From Massilia sp. BSC265 (GTDB lineage: Bacteria > Pseudomonadota > Gammaproteobacteria > Burkholderiales > Burkholderiaceae_D), in the NCBI RefSeq assembly GCF_000740675.1, contig NZ_JPXI01000040.1, positions 98,771 to 162,770 of the forward strand: 64,000 bases of DNA, given 5' to 3'. Numbering within the stretch: the first letter of the stretch is position 1; each line of letters starts with the position of its first letter. Below the pieces are notes generated by a model. The model had not been told where the DNA came from and did no database searches. It was given only the letters and a program-made list of their open reading frames with translations. Positions 63,990 through 64,000 of this stretch are shown piece after piece. Position numbers and translations under genes: made by a program.

Positions 63990-64000
63990 GGAGGGTGACC
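63990..64000 (-). repeat. right inverted repeat of the IS1111-type element
   Basis: GGAGGGTGACC, the exact reverse complement of the left repeat. It ends at the last base of the window. Confidence 0.85.

Larger units (their letters stand above)
62662..64000 (+). mobile_element. IS110-family (IS1111-type) insertion sequence
   Basis: Bounded by perfect 11-bp inverted repeats GGTCACCCTCC (62662-62672) and GGAGGGTGACC (63990-64000). It has one DEDD recombinase gene, a short 54-bp left end and a long 237-bp right non-coding end. That layout, with subterminal inverted repeats and the long non-coding part after the gene, is the IS1111 subgroup. In this subgroup a few bases outside the repeats normally belong to the element, so the true right end is just beyond the window. 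It lies immediately after the actP terminator. Structure near both ends is listed separately. Confidence 0.85.

Overview
The window is high-GC DNA of betaproteobacterial character. The closest fit by gene content is Oxalobacteraceae (a Massilia, Telluria or Duganella-like soil bacterium). This placement is inferred from recognised protein families, not from a marker-gene comparison. The basis is an exosortase-B (XrtB) exopolysaccharide locus, PEP-CTERM sorting, a variant type II secretion cluster, paired isocitrate dehydrogenases, and the murJ-rpsT, clpS-clpA and yjcH-actP blocks. I see no tRNA, rRNA, CRISPR array or prophage.

Layout. (1) 1-20.5 kb holds an exopolysaccharide locus read rightward, already in progress at the left edge. 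It encodes a tyrosine kinase-like EpsG, XrtB, EpsI, an O-antigen ligase/polymerase-like membrane protein, a flippase, six glycosyltransferases, two heparinase II/III-type proteins and nucleotide-sugar enzymes (GalE, a sugar-phosphate nucleotidyltransferase, ManC). (2) 20.6-27 kb holds secreted and surface proteins: a PEP-CTERM/TLD protein that is a likely XrtB substrate, a TIGR03790-type protein, an ExeM/NucH extracellular nuclease and two small lipoproteins. (3) 27.1-36.7 kb is a tightly overlapping type II secretion operon. Its inner-membrane platform looks like type IV pilus PilM/N/O/P rather than classical GspL/M, and it carries four pseudopilin-like genes. (4) 36.7-47.3 kb is housekeeping: murJ, rpsT, two unrelated NADP-isocitrate dehydrogenases flanking a pseudouridine synthase, cspA and clpS-clpA. 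(5) 47.4-56 kb holds a tricorn-like S41 protease, a chemoreceptor, a secreted zinc metalloprotease with a small secreted partner, an FKBP-type PPIase and a DUF2127 protein. (6) 56-62.6 kb holds a cystathionine beta-synthase/gamma-lyase pair, PrpR and the YjcH-ActP acetate uptake pair. (7) 62.66-64.0 kb is an IS110-family (IS1111-type) element that ends exactly at the window edge.

How the parts fit. The first 20 kb would make, polymerise and export a galactose/mannose-containing polysaccharide, with XrtB linking that locus to PEP-CTERM protein sorting. The secretion operon lies just after the nuclease gene and is a plausible exporter for it. The stress and growth genes in the middle are ordinary core genome.

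Most notable signals: an IS1111-type element with a highly structured 3-prime non-coding end, where a guide (bridge/seek) RNA would be expected; a family of GTAGGG-ended palindromic repeats, two of them 131-133 bp REPIN-like elements, whose terminal TAG serves as the stop codon of four genes; and a near-identical promoter/operator block in front of both isocitrate dehydrogenase genes.
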